Shown piece by piece: positions 34,944-44,344 of a DNA stretch of 64,000 bases. The stretch comes from Gudongella sp034006985. Lineage in GTDB: Bacteria; Bacillota; Clostridia; Tissierellales; Tissierellaceae. The position numbers were made by a program, and so were the translations under genes. The stretch covers positions 62,001 to 126,000 of the forward strand of contig JAVERT010000004.1 of NCBI GenBank assembly GCA_034006985.1, given 5' to 3'. Position 1 is the stretch's first letter, and each line of letters opens with the position of its first letter. A model generated the notes under the pieces. It ran no database searches, had not been told where the DNA came from, and was given only the letters and a program-made list of their open reading frames with translations.

Positions 34944-35771
34944 TTATTCTTTCTCTTGATTTAATATATCATATATTTCTTTAGCTATTATCTGATATCC
35001 ATTTTTACTCGGATGGAACCTATCTGCTGAAAGATAAGAATCTAAATGATATTCAAATTTTTCATATAGTGGGATATAGACAATTCTAGAATACGAATTT
35101 ACAATAAGTCTTGTTTCATAATTCCATTGAAGAAGTAACCTAGTATTTTGTGGTTCTTCTTGACGATATGGGTCGTATAAACCTACAATTGCTAACTGAA
35201 CATTTTGATTTATTTCTCTAATTTTATCAATCGTGTATCTTAAATTTTCTTTGTAAGCTTTTAATTTATCGGTATATTCAATCTCAAAAGTTAGATCCCC
35301 GTTATCCTCCAAACGATTTAAATCGTTTCCCCCAATTGAAATAATAATTAGATCTGATCCTAATATATTATCCAGATTCTCTTGTTTTCCTATTTGTGTT
35401 ACTAGATCTATACTTTCATATCCTGGTACCGATATATTTATAAGCTCAATACCTCTTAAATCATCTGGATCTATTAAATTCTTGTATCTATTCCCTATCC
35501 CCATATTTGGCTCATCACCAATTCCAAAACCAATAGAATCTCCCATTATTACTATTTTACTAATATCTATCTTATTTAAACTTTTTTCATCAGACTCTTC
35601 TGAATTTTGATTATTTATATCATCTTCTTTATTCACATTCAATATAGTTTCTTCTAAATTTACATCACTTGATTTGCTTATATTAATGGAAATTATAAAA
35701 CCCACAATAAAAACAAATGCAAGAGATATTGTAAAAATTAAGAATACAGGCCATCCCATTTTTTTAATCAT
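34944..35771 (-). CDS. membrane-anchored SGNH/GDSL hydrolase
   Basis: 275 residues. One N-terminal membrane helix (about 7-28) leads to an outside SGNH domain. Block I is VIMGDSIGFGIG (catalytic Ser), block III is SIGGNDLN, and block V is DRFHPSKNGY (Asp and His). Such enzymes deacylate esters in wall polymers, exported lipids or surface sugars. It lies 28 bases after the ABC permease gene, so it is probably part of that operon. Confidence 0.88.
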   Translation of the reverse strand: MIKKMGWPVFLIFTISLAFVFIVGFIISINISKSSDVNLEETILNVNKEDDINNQNSEESDEKSLNKIDISKIVIMGDSIGFGIGDEPNMGIGNRYKNLIDPDDLRGIELINISVPGYESIDLVTQIGKQENLDNILGSDLIIISIGGNDLNRLEDNGDLTFEIEYTDKLKAYKENLRYTIDKIREINQNVQLAIVGLYDPYRQEEPQNTRLLLQWNYETRLIVNSYSRIVYIPLYEKFEYHLDSYLSADRFHPSKNGYQIIAKEIYDILNQEKE

Positions 35772-35799
35772 ATCTATCTCCTTATCATAAACTTAACCT

Positions 35800-36801
35800 T
35801 TATACTAAAACATCTTTACGATTAAAAACCCAGAAACTTATTATTAAAGATGCTACTGCCCACAAAGAGAGGATTATAATAGAAAATCCAATACTCATAC
35901 CCTCAATAGGTTGATAAGATCCTGTCAAATATCGTGTAAGATCTAAATTTGTAACGAAAAAGTACTTTACAATAGTCCAATCTGATAAGAAAAACTGAAG
36001 AAATTGTCCGCCAATTAATGCTGCCATTAGTATTCCTATTGCAGATGCACTATTATTAACTAGAATGGAAATCAAGAAAGTTATTGAGGCTATAACTATA
36101 GAAACAAACCATGCTAAGGAATATATCAGAATTATATATTGTAATCTAGTTATTAATACAACGGTATCTGAATTTAGTTCACCTTTAATCAATTTAAAAC
36201 CCGTTATTACTGGTTCCGCAAATCCCCATAATCCAAAAAATGCATAGGATATAAGAATCGACAAAACACCTATAAGAAAAACAACTATAGTTGTCATCAT
36301 TATAAGTGCAATATACTTACTTAATAAGATTTTCCATCTGGGTATTGCTCTAGTAAGCAAAATCTTAATTGTTTTACTTGAAAATTCACTTGAAACCAAA
36401 TCTGCAGCCAAAATAACAATTAACAAAGGTATAAACAATACAATTCCTTGTTCTATAAAACCTACACTAAACTTAGCTGCAGTAGGCGTTATAGGATTTA
36501 TATCATTTTCTATAAAATAGGTTAATTGCTTAATTTCTCTTTCTATTGAAGAGATCCCCTCTTTAGGAATATATGGACTATTGAGTTTTCTATCTAAATC
36601 TTTAAGCCTCTGACTAGCCAAACTTTTCCAATCGTACTCTTCACCATTAGATATAGTCTGGAACCTTTCAATATTTTTATCATATGCATATTTTTGCCCA
36701 TAGGATAATAAGCTTATAAATATTAATAGTAAAACTATAATTAAAGCCATTTTTTTCTTTAGCAATAGTTTATTTATTTCATTTTGAATTAATAGAATCA
36801 T
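35800..36801 (-). CDS. ABC-2 type transporter permease
   Basis: About 333 residues from the ATG at 36801 (MILLIQNEINKLLLKKK), which matches the usual start of this family; an ATG at 36834 overlaps the ATPase gene. There are six hydrophobic segments with a large outside loop after the first. The motif FSSKTIKILLTRAIPRWKILLSKY is typical of ABC-2 permeases beside BcrA/NatA-like ATPases. It probably exports a peptide, lipid or drug, or confers bacitracin-like resistance. The ATPase gene lies 13 bases upstream. Confidence 0.86.
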   Translation of the reverse strand: MILLIQNEINKLLLKKKMALIIVLLLIFISLLSYGQKYAYDKNIERFQTISNGEEYDWKSLASQRLKDLDRKLNSPYIPKEGISSIEREIKQLTYFIENDINPITPTAAKFSVGFIEQGIVLFIPLLIVILAADLVSSEFSSKTIKILLTRAIPRWKILLSKYIALIMMTTIVVFLIGVLSILISYAFFGLWGFAEPVITGFKLIKGELNSDTVVLITRLQYIILIYSLAWFVSIVIASITFLISILVNNSASAIGILMAALIGGQFLQFFLSDWTIVKYFFVTNLDLTRYLTGSYQPIEGMSIGFSIIILSLWAVASLIISFWVFNRKDVLV

Positions 36802-36814
36802 AGTCTCACACTTT

Positions 36815-37726
36815 CTATTGAATCTTTTGTGCATCTGTTAATGATAAAAACAAATCTTCCAATGTTCTTTTTTTCGTTGATACATACTTCAAATCTAAAC
36901 CTTCATGTATAAATTCTTTATTTATTTTCGAAATCATATCTACTTCAACTAATGCAACTAGACTCTCATTTTCTATTCTGGAATCCATTTTAAAAATATT
37001 TTTAAGTAAAGCTTTTCCTTTAAGTGGATCATTTAAAATCCAATATACTTCTCCAGTTGAAATAAGTTCATTTATTGAAGCATTCTTTATAATCTCTCCA
37101 TTATTAATAATAGATACTCTATCACACATCAATTGCACTTCACTAATAATATGCGATGATATTAATACTGAAATCCCTTTTTCTTTAGCTAACCCTTTCA
37201 CTATATCTCTAAATTCATGAATACCTTGAGGATCAAGTCCATTTGTTGGTTCATCCAATACTAGTAATTTAGGCTTGTGAATTAGTGCTTGTGCTAAACC
37301 TACTCTTTGTTTCATACCCATTGAGTATATATTAACTTTATCATGAATCCTATTTTCCATCCCAACTAATTCCACTGCATCATCTATATCCTTTTTAGTT
37401 ACTCCTCTAGACATAGAGCCAAGCATTTCAAGATTTTTATATCCACTCATATAATTATACAAATCTGGAGCTTCTATAATACAACCAACATTAGTCATTG
37501 CTTTAACGTAATTATCCATAATTGAATAACCGCATATAGTTATCTGACCAGAACTAGGTTTAGACAACCCTACAATCATTCGTAGACTTGTAGATTTACC
37601 TGCACCATTTGGACCTAAAAACCCCAGTATTTCGCCTTCTTTTATTTCAAAACTAATACCCTTTATTATTTCTTTTTTCTTTATTGTTTTTTTTATATTT
37701 GAAACTTTTAAAATTGTGGTACTCAT
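36815..37726 (-). CDS. ABC transporter ATP-binding protein (BcrA/NatA type)
   Basis: 303 residues. Walker A GPNGAGKST, a YSMGMKQRVGLAQAL signature and Walker B LLVLDEPTNGLDPQG are all intact, with the H-loop in ISSHIISEVQ. The C-terminal 70 residues are the regulatory extension of this group. It pairs with the permease and SGNH gene downstream. AGAGGAC precedes the ATG. Confidence 0.93.
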   Translation of the reverse strand: MSTTILKVSNIKKTIKKKEIIKGISFEIKEGEILGFLGPNGAGKSTSLRMIVGLSKPSSGQITICGYSIMDNYVKAMTNVGCIIEAPDLYNYMSGYKNLEMLGSMSRGVTKKDIDDAVELVGMENRIHDKVNIYSMGMKQRVGLAQALIHKPKLLVLDEPTNGLDPQGIHEFRDIVKGLAKEKGISVLISSHIISEVQLMCDRVSIINNGEIIKNASINELISTGEVYWILNDPLKGKALLKNIFKMDSRIENESLVALVEVDMISKINKEFIHEGLDLKYVSTKKRTLEDLFLSLTDAQKIQ

Positions 37727-37949
37727 AGTTGTCCTCTTTTCTAAAAATAAGCTAAATTGTATTACATATTTATATATACCCTCATAAAAGATATATTATT
37801 ATGTGATACCAAATCAATAACAGTAGAAATCATATGCATTATGTATATTTTTTAAATAAAGATAGCGATGTAGTGTTAAATAGTTTATATTTCATCTTAA
37901 TTCGAACTTATATTTAGAGTAAAATAAGTTAAAAAAACATATATTTTAT

Positions 37950-37966
37950 ATACACCTTAGGGGTAT
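37950..37966 (+). promoter_or_regulatory. CsoR/CstR-like operator overlapping the osmC-like promoter
   Basis: ATACACCTTAGGGGTAT is an inverted repeat with one mismatch around a central T. It matches the ATACCC-CTAGG-GGGTAT type site of CsoR-family repressors (CsoR for copper, CstR for persulfide, FrmR/RcnR relatives). A TATACT -10 box lies at 37972-37977 and a TATACA -35 candidate at 37949-37954 is covered by the site. No csoR gene is in the window. Confidence 0.6.
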
Positions 37967-38016
37967 TGTAGTATACTAATCAAAGTATTACTAAATAAAT
38001 TAAACGGAGTGATAGA

Positions 38017-38394
38017 ATGTCTTATATGAAGGTAGAATTCCCTGGTGGACTAAAGGTAAATGCAAGATCATCCAGACACCTTATTAAAACTGATCAAGGC
38101 GGAAGCGAACCAACACCATTTGAGTTGTTCCTCGGTTCTATGGCAACCTGTGCGGGTATATTTGCACTAGGGTTTTGCAATAGCAAAGGTATCAACACAG
38201 AAGGCTTGAGTATATCAATGGATCTCGAAATGAATAGGGAAACTGGAATGATCAACAAAATAATCTATGATGTAAAACTTCCTGAAGGATTCCCCCCAAA
38301 ATATGAAAAAGCAATTATAAAGTCAATTAATCTTTGCTCAGTTAAAAAACATATGATGACTCCCCCAGATTTTGAAATTAAAACAACATTCTAG
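38017..38394 (+). CDS. OsmC/Ohr family protein
   Basis: 125 residues. Both redox Cys of the family are present (C45 in SMATCAG, C107 in NLCSVKKH), along with the PTPFELFLGS core. OsmC/Ohr proteins reduce organic peroxides or react with sulfur species through these Cys. A GGAGTGATAG ribosome site precedes the ATG. The CsoR/CstR-like operator over its promoter points toward sulfur or metal stress, which is inference. It is followed 118 bases later by a membrane protein gene. Confidence 0.9.
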   Translation: MSYMKVEFPGGLKVNARSSRHLIKTDQGGSEPTPFELFLGSMATCAGIFALGFCNSKGINTEGLSISMDLEMNRETGMINKIIYDVKLPEGFPPKYEKAIIKSINLCSVKKHMMTPPDFEIKTTF

Positions 38395-38512
38395 AGAGTT
38401 CCCTTGACATACCGTCATGGGATTTTATTTTACTTGTAAATCCATGTTTATATTGTTAAAATCATACTAGTCTTTTCTTCGGAAAATCAACTTTAAATTG
38501 GAGATGTGAGAA

Positions 38513-39535
38513 TTGTTAAATATTAAAAAATATATTGGGATGAGAACTCTCAAAACAGCTTTGGGTGCTGGTGTTGGTATATTCCTTGCCCAACTTTTAA
38601 ACCTAAACTATGGTGTAAACACAGCAATAGTAGTAATACTAAGCCTTCAAAATACTAAAAGAAAATCTTTAAACCTTGCAGGAGTAAGAATACTTTCTAC
38701 AATAATAGCCTTGGCAATTTCAAGAATAGTTTTCTCAATGTTCGGATTTGGACCTTTGTCCTTTTCAATATACCTTATAATTTTCATACCAATTGTTGTA
38801 AAATTCAAGCTAAACGAAGGACTTGTTCCTAGCTCAGTACTAGTTAGCCATCTACTAGCCTCTCAAAGTGTAATTTGGGGGAGCCTCGTCAATGAATTCG
38901 CCCAAATGTTAATTGGAGCATCAATTGCACTTGTACTTAATTTATATATTCCTGGATTAGAAGAACATCTGATTAATGACCTTGCTGCAATAAAAAAACT
39001 TAAGTACAGAATTCTTGAAAATATGAAAATCAGCCTTTTAAATGAAACTGATCCAAAAGAATATATGACAATGTTAAATGAAATGGAACAGAGAATTAAA
39101 TTTGCAAATGAAAGAGTCCTTAATGAAACAGGAGAAAATTTCAATAGAGGACTTGATTATCATCTGAAATACCTTAAGATGGAATCTGACCATCTTGAAA
39201 CAATTAGGTATATGAATAGAAGCGTAGAAATACTTAAAAATGGATTTAGTGAATCCATAGCTGTATCAAAATTAATTGGCAATGCAATTTCTCAGCTCAA
39301 ATCCACTAAAATGGATCCTTATAAAATCGAAGAAATCCGAACTTACTTAGATAAAATAACCAAGCAATACTCCTTAGAAACAATGGATGGCTTCCAGGTA
39401 AAATCAGCTGTATTCCAATATGTTGAGGATCTAATAAAATTGCTTGAAACCAGAAACGAATTCTTAAACTCCCTATCTTTTTCAGATAGGAAGTTTTTCA
39501 GAGAGATGCATTCAAAAATTCAAGAAGTAGAATAG
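38513..39535 (+). CDS. aromatic acid exporter (ArAE/FUSC-like) membrane protein
   Basis: 340 residues. A TTG start at 38513 is chosen because GGAG lies 9 bases upstream; the next in-frame ATG is at residue 10. The N-terminal half has four to six membrane helices (RTLKTALGAGVGIFLAQLL, TAIVVILSLQNTKRKSLN). The C-terminal 170 residues are cytosolic and helical, as in the ArAE_1_C domain. Members are thought to export aromatic acids or confer stress tolerance; the substrate is unknown. It is on the same strand as the OsmC gene, but 118 bases apart. Confidence 0.83.
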   Translation: MLNIKKYIGMRTLKTALGAGVGIFLAQLLNLNYGVNTAIVVILSLQNTKRKSLNLAGVRILSTIIALAISRIVFSMFGFGPLSFSIYLIIFIPIVVKFKLNEGLVPSSVLVSHLLASQSVIWGSLVNEFAQMLIGASIALVLNLYIPGLEEHLINDLAAIKKLKYRILENMKISLLNETDPKEYMTMLNEMEQRIKFANERVLNETGENFNRGLDYHLKYLKMESDHLETIRYMNRSVEILKNGFSESIAVSKLIGNAISQLKSTKMDPYKIEEIRTYLDKITKQYSLETMDGFQVKSAVFQYVEDLIKLLETRNEFLNSLSFSDRKFFREMHSKIQEVE

Positions 39536-39559
39536 TAACTAAAGTAGTGGCTAATTAGC

Positions 39560-40249
39560 TTATTCTAATGCATATTTCACCGCTTCTTTAGCATGAAGTT
39601 CTGTAGTATCAAAAACATTTATTTCAACATCTTTTTGTTTTATCAAAAGAGGTATTTCAGTACAGCCTAATACCACACCTTTAGCACCCTTCGACGCTAG
39701 TCTATTTATTATTTCAACATATTTCTGTCTACTAACATCATTGATTTTACCTAATATAAGCTCATTATAAATGATATTATGGACAGTTTTTCTATCTTCT
39801 TCTCCAGGGATGATTACTTCTATATTGTATTTTTCTAATACATTTTTATAAAAATCACCTTCCATTGTAAATCTTGTTCCAAGTAATGCTACTTTTTTTA
39901 TAGCCTTTTCTTTAATTGCACGACCAGTTGCATCAGCTATATGAAGAACCTTCAGTCCTGTTCCTAATTCAATATCCACTGCCATTAAATGCATAGTGTT
40001 TGTGCATATAACTATAAAATCTGCTCCAGCTACCTTAAGATTATTTGCCTGAAATACCATTTGATGTGTAAGCTCTTCCCAATTTCCTTCATTTTGAAGC
40101 CTTTCTATTTCTTGAAAATCAAATGAATACATTAGACATTTTGAGGAATGTGAACCACCAAGTATTCGTTTTGTCTCTTCATTTATTATCCTGTAGTATT
40201 CTAACGATGATTCCCAACTCATACCAGCTAATAATCCCATAGTCTTCAT
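39560..40249 (-). CDS. aspartate/glutamate racemase family protein
   Basis: About 229 residues. The ATG at 40249 (MKTMGLLAGMSWES) follows AAGGAGG by 7 bases. Both catalytic Cys are present: FIVICTNTMH and VVLGCTEIPLL. The GLLAGMSWESS start places it with the cytosolic Asp/Glu racemase or broad amino-acid racemase (YgeA-like) group. Its specificity cannot be read. It converges on the ArAE-like gene with 24 bases between. Confidence 0.9.
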   Translation of the reverse strand: MKTMGLLAGMSWESSLEYYRIINEETKRILGGSHSSKCLMYSFDFQEIERLQNEGNWEELTHQMVFQANNLKVAGADFIVICTNTMHLMAVDIELGTGLKVLHIADATGRAIKEKAIKKVALLGTRFTMEGDFYKNVLEKYNIEVIIPGEEDRKTVHNIIYNELILGKINDVSRQKYVEIINRLASKGAKGVVLGCTEIPLLIKQKDVEINVFDTTELHAKEAVKYALE

Positions 40250-40303
40250 ATATATTCCTCCTTTATTTATATCATTATATCTCAAATGAATTTAAAATGC
40301 TAA

Positions 40304-40333
40304 AATAAAAAGTAGGCAAAATTGCCTACTTTT
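40304..40333 (-). terminator. terminator of the DUF4163/DUF3298/CuAO_N gene
   Basis: Stem AAAAGTAGGCA/TGCCTACTTTT with a 4-base loop, running into TTTTTATTTTA on the minus strand. Confidence 0.85.
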
Positions 40334-40367
40334 AGTTAATTCGGAATATATATCACTCTAAATAATA

Positions 40368-41786
40368 CTATTTCACCAGTGATTCAACTTTCCAATACAT
40401 GCCGACTTGACTTAATGAAATATAATATATCCTCTCATTTTCATCACCTTCAATACTTGTTTTAAAATTAAATTTTATTACATAATCATTATTATTAGTA
40501 TTTGAAATTTCATACTTAACAGCCCAAGGGCTTAAGATTTCTGTAACAAAATTTAAATCACTAAGATTGGCATAATTATCTTTTCGCAATTCATCTGACA
40601 TAAGCCCAAATTGTACTACACCATTTCTCATTTTAACAGCATTTGCAAACATGTTAACAGCCTCATCTGCATTAGCAACTGATTTATAATCTTTTATTAA
40701 ATTATCGAAATTATTATCGAAGCTTTCACTTCCATATGCTCTAACTGCAGTCTTATATTCTCCAAACATCCCATATCCAAAAGTTATATTTTCTTCTAAA
40801 ACATCTGTGAAATATTGAATAGGCACATAAGTTACTCCCTTAACAACAACTGGTGCAACAAGTTTTATTGGGGACTTTCCACTGCGCCAATAAGAATTAA
40901 CTCCATTTTTAATAAAGCCACTTGCAATTATTGCTCCATCATCTCTATTCCAGCCTACATCATACCCTAATGCTTCTGCGACATCTCTAAGTGGTAATAG
41001 AAGAGTATTATCTTTATTTAACAACTCATTTTCACTATTTAAATCAATTCCATTAAAGCTAATTAAACCTTTATTACCCGACTCGTTAAAATTGTCGTAA
41101 ATATCAGTTTTTAATATTTCTTTAATATCTTCAAATTTAAAAACGAAAGTCGGCATTCCATAAGCATATGGGGCTATTTCGTAAAGATCAAAATAAACTA
41201 CTAACGAATTCTCATTTATTAGATATTTAAAGTCTCCATTTTTATTGCTAATAGTTTGAAAGTAGTCCTCAAAATAATAGTCTTTTTCGTTATCAATTTC
41301 AGATATAATTTTGTTTTCTATTACATTTTTATATTCTGTATTGGTACTGAATATATCTTTAAAATCAATCACTTCTCCTGATTCAGTATCAATTACATAC
41401 GAATTTACCCAACTTATAGGATGAGCCCCACCCGAATAATAATCTGTATAAAGTTGCACAGATATATAATGATTATTTATTTTGTACTCATATGCTATAT
41501 TTAACGATACCTTCGGCTTAAAATCTATTTCAGCATTTTCTTTAATTATCTCATCTGCAGTGTATGTTGCATCCCCTATAGAATCAGCGATGATAGCTCT
41601 TATGCTTTCGTTAAGCTGCTCTGAACCATTATATCCTTCAAAATATGGATATTCAACATTTACATCCAAAATTTCTTGATTGATTAGCACTTCGCATTTT
41701 TTTACTGAAAAGTTATCATCTGCAAATATACTTTTTGTTTGTAAAAGTATCATAATTAAAATAATAGATAACAGAATTTTTTTCAA
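40368..41786 (-). CDS. secreted protein with DUF4163/DUF3298 and CuAO_N-like domains
   Basis: About 472 residues from a TTG at 41786, with AGGAG 8 bases upstream. A signal peptide (KKILLSIILIMILLQTKSIFA) is followed by a PdaC/DUF4163-type segment at about 30-115 and a DUF3298 segment (YYSGGAHPISWVNSYVID). CuAO_N-like halves come next (TLLLPLRDVAEALG; VTYVPIQYFTDVL) and an NTF2-like 100-residue tail ends the protein. The DUF4163/3298 pair occurs in wall deacetylases and their anti-sigma-linked regulators; no deacetylase domain is present here. It is one of four CuAO_N proteins in the window. Confidence 0.8.
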   Translation of the reverse strand: MKKILLSIILIMILLQTKSIFADDNFSVKKCEVLINQEILDVNVEYPYFEGYNGSEQLNESIRAIIADSIGDATYTADEIIKENAEIDFKPKVSLNIAYEYKINNHYISVQLYTDYYSGGAHPISWVNSYVIDTESGEVIDFKDIFSTNTEYKNVIENKIISEIDNEKDYYFEDYFQTISNKNGDFKYLINENSLVVYFDLYEIAPYAYGMPTFVFKFEDIKEILKTDIYDNFNESGNKGLISFNGIDLNSENELLNKDNTLLLPLRDVAEALGYDVGWNRDDGAIIASGFIKNGVNSYWRSGKSPIKLVAPVVVKGVTYVPIQYFTDVLEENITFGYGMFGEYKTAVRAYGSESFDNNFDNLIKDYKSVANADEAVNMFANAVKMRNGVVQFGLMSDELRKDNYANLSDLNFVTEILSPWAVKYEISNTNNNDYVIKFNFKTSIEGDENERIYYISLSQVGMYWKVESLVK

Positions 41787-41939
41787 TACCACCACTCCTA
41801 TTTATTATAGTAACTATATCCTACCTTAGAAGTTGGAAATTTACCAAAAACAATTTGATTACAATAATATTTTCCTTATCTTTTGGTCTTTGATTGTTCT
41901 GAGCTTTTATTGACCACCTATATAGTTTCTATGATTTTT

Positions 41940-42476
41940 TCAATCCTTTAAAAACTTTGCCCACTCAAAATCAAGGATATCAGTATTATCCTGCCAATAA
42001 AGCAATCGATTATAATAGCACTCAATTTTTTCACTTACTGGTTTATAAAAATCTTTCTCTCCATACCTTAATACAATAGCCGTTAACTCATATATCGGTA
42101 AGCCCAAAGCATGACTTTTTACATGTATTGTAGATCCTGCTTGCCCTATAGCATGACATAAAGCCTGGTACTCACTATCATTAATTCCATTTACAACTGC
42201 ATGACAATCTAAAATAGACCTTTTTGCTTCAGGCATTTTGACTTTTCCTCTAGCCCAATCATCACACATCTCCAAGCATATTCTAGGTCTCTTTTCATCA
42301 GGATACTTATCTTCAAAGTTTTTTAAAGCTATAGAGGCACAATCTAATGCCCACATTACCATTATGCGATGATTCTGTAACTCCATTAACTCAACTAAAT
42401 CTAGCAAGGACTTACTTTTTCTAGAGAAAAAAATTTTATTTTTGCGTTTTATTTTTATTTCTACATCTGAAAACAT
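41940..42476 (-). CDS. Imm-5-like putative immunity protein
   Basis: 178 residues, helical. It matches the pattern of the Imm-5-like family: WALDCASIALKNFEDKYPDEKRPR, then DDWARGKVKMPEAKR, and a closing HAIGQAGSTIHVKSHALGLPIYE. Such proteins are annotated as immunity proteins for polymorphic toxins on the basis of context in other genomes. Here no toxin is next to it, and most members are Ala-rich whereas this one is less so. No clear ribosome site precedes the ATG. Confidence 0.7.
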   Translation of the reverse strand: MFSDVEIKIKRKNKIFFSRKSKSLLDLVELMELQNHRIMVMWALDCASIALKNFEDKYPDEKRPRICLEMCDDWARGKVKMPEAKRSILDCHAVVNGINDSEYQALCHAIGQAGSTIHVKSHALGLPIYELTAIVLRYGEKDFYKPVSEKIECYYNRLLYWQDNTDILDFEWAKFLKD

Positions 42477-42558
42477 AATAATTTACTCTCCCTATAATAT
42501 ATTTATATTCTTAGTAATCAAATAAAATCTCTAGCACCCTAGAAAGATGAAACACTGT

Positions 42559-42691
42559 TTAATATTGTTCTTCATTTAAAATCCCAATGTTCATAAACTT
42601 TTCATTCTCAATGGCGTTACCTTCAGGATATATTCCCTTCTTCTTTTTTAGTTCTTCTACTTCTAATTCATAGCAAATAATTTTATATTTT
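42559..42691 (-). pseudogene. possible gene remnant in a 350-base intergenic gap
   Basis: A 43-codon open stretch on the minus strand contains CYELEVEELKKKKGIYPEG and ends MNIGILNEEQY before a TAA. It reads like the charged C-terminus of a protein. An in-frame stop lies just upstream, there is no start codon for most of its length, and no ribosome site is visible. The rest of the 42477-42832 gap holds only an AT-rich promoter region for the glycosyltransferase. Confidence 0.35.
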
Positions 42692-42832
42692 TATCATGAT
42701 TCCATTTGCAATCATAAATGGGTATAATACTTATATATATAACAATTAATATAATGATATATAACTAACATTACAAATAAATTATTATATCAATAGAAAA
42801 TTTATATTAAATTTACAGAAGAGGTGAAAAGT

Positions 42833-44092
42833 TTGAAAATACTAATTACTACAGATTTTTACTTGCCAACAATCAATGGGGTTGTTAAATCCGTTGTTAA
42901 CTTAAAAAAAGAATTAACTATACTTGGGCATGATGTTAGAGTTTTAACTTTGTCTGATACTAACGACTCCCACAAAATAGATGATACCATCTATATTCGC
43001 TCGATAGGAGCAAACAAGATATACCCAGGTGCAAGACTTTCACTTATAAAGGATAATTTTTTAATTCGTGAGCTAGTAAATTGGCATCCTGATATTATTC
43101 ATACACAAAGTGAATTTAGTACCTTTCACATGGCAAAACACATAGCTAATATATTAAATATTCCGATCATACACACATACCATACCGTTTATGAAAACTA
43201 TACACACTATTTCTCTCCAACAAAATCCGGGGGACGAGCTATAGCTACTAAATTCACTCGAAGAATTTTGAAACAAACAAATGGTGTCATTGCTCCAAGT
43301 AATAAAGTTCATAATCTACTTAACAGTTACGGAGTAAATCAAAAAATCTTTGTCATTCCAACTGGTATAAACATGCCTCCTAAATTCTATGCAAATCAAG
43401 AAAAAAAACTAAAAGATATTAAACGTAGTTTATCTATATCTGAAGATAAAAAAGTATTACTTTTTCTTGGTCGTTTAGCAAAAGAAAAAAAATTGGAAGA
43501 AATATTTCAATTTTTTAATAAACTAGATAGAACCGATCTCATACTCCTTATTGTTGGTGATGGTCCACACCGACAGTTCTTAGAGTCGTATGCTTCTCGT
43601 CTATCAAAGAATCAGGATATTCGATTTACAGGTATGATTCCAAGTGAGGATACAAACTACTATTATCGCCTTAGTGATGTTTTTATCACTGCCTCTAATA
43701 GTGAGACTCAAGGATTAACCTATATTGAAGCTTTATCCAATGGTATCCCTATTATTTGTAAAAAAGATGCTTGTCTTGATGAAGTAATCTATGATGGAAC
43801 TAATGGTTTCCAATATGAAAATTTCCAGCAGTTTCAAGACCAACTCAATGAAACCCTTAGTCATCCAAATGCATATTATAAACTAAATGCATTTGATAGC
43901 GTTGTTCATTTTTATTCATCAGAAGTTTTTGCAAAAAGAATTGAAATGGCTTATCTTGAAACAATAAATCATTATATAACTAAACCATCTAGGTTAAAAC
44001 ATATTTATTCAGAACCTATTCATAAAAGAAAATATTTGATAATAGCCTCTAGTAAATATAGAAAGTGGCGTAACAATGAAGATATTAAATAA
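42833..44092 (+). CDS. GT4 glycosyltransferase, probable diacylglycerol glucosyltransferase
   Basis: About 419 residues. A TTG start at 42833 (MKILITTDFYLPTINGVV) follows GAGGTG by 6 bases and matches the family N-terminus. It is a GT-B fold enzyme with a nucleotide-sugar site EX7E (SETQGLTYIEALSNGIP) and a basic HTYHTVYENYTHYF stretch. It resembles 1,2-diacylglycerol 3-alpha-glucosyltransferases, which start glycolipid or lipoteichoic acid anchor synthesis at the membrane face. The exact acceptor is inference. It appears monocistronic. Confidence 0.85.
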   Translation: MKILITTDFYLPTINGVVKSVVNLKKELTILGHDVRVLTLSDTNDSHKIDDTIYIRSIGANKIYPGARLSLIKDNFLIRELVNWHPDIIHTQSEFSTFHMAKHIANILNIPIIHTYHTVYENYTHYFSPTKSGGRAIATKFTRRILKQTNGVIAPSNKVHNLLNSYGVNQKIFVIPTGINMPPKFYANQEKKLKDIKRSLSISEDKKVLLFLGRLAKEKKLEEIFQFFNKLDRTDLILLIVGDGPHRQFLESYASRLSKNQDIRFTGMIPSEDTNYYYRLSDVFITASNSETQGLTYIEALSNGIPIICKKDACLDEVIYDGTNGFQYENFQQFQDQLNETLSHPNAYYKLNAFDSVVHFYSSEVFAKRIEMAYLETINHYITKPSRLKHIYSEPIHKRKYLIIASSKYRKWRNNEDIK

Positions 44093-44344
44093 TTCTCCAT
44101 TTAAAAGCATTTACAATAGAATTATCAATATTTAAATCATTGTTTTATTATATGTTGATTAGAAACCAATATTTATTATCAATGTTTTAAACTAAAAACA
44201 ATAAATATTTAATAAAATGATAACTTTTGATGGGTGTTTATATTGGAACGAAAATGCTCCATGCGATAGAATAAAGGTTAGGTTTGTCAGTTTAATTGGA
44301 GAATACTAACCACTTAATCTTAGTACATGTCTTAATTCTGGAGT

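Noticed and set aside
44217..44309. A 30-codon ATG frame on the plus strand between the glycosyltransferase and the terpenoid-cyclase-fold gene
   Set aside because: No ribosome binding site, no recognisable motif, and short enough to arise by chance in this AT-rich gap.
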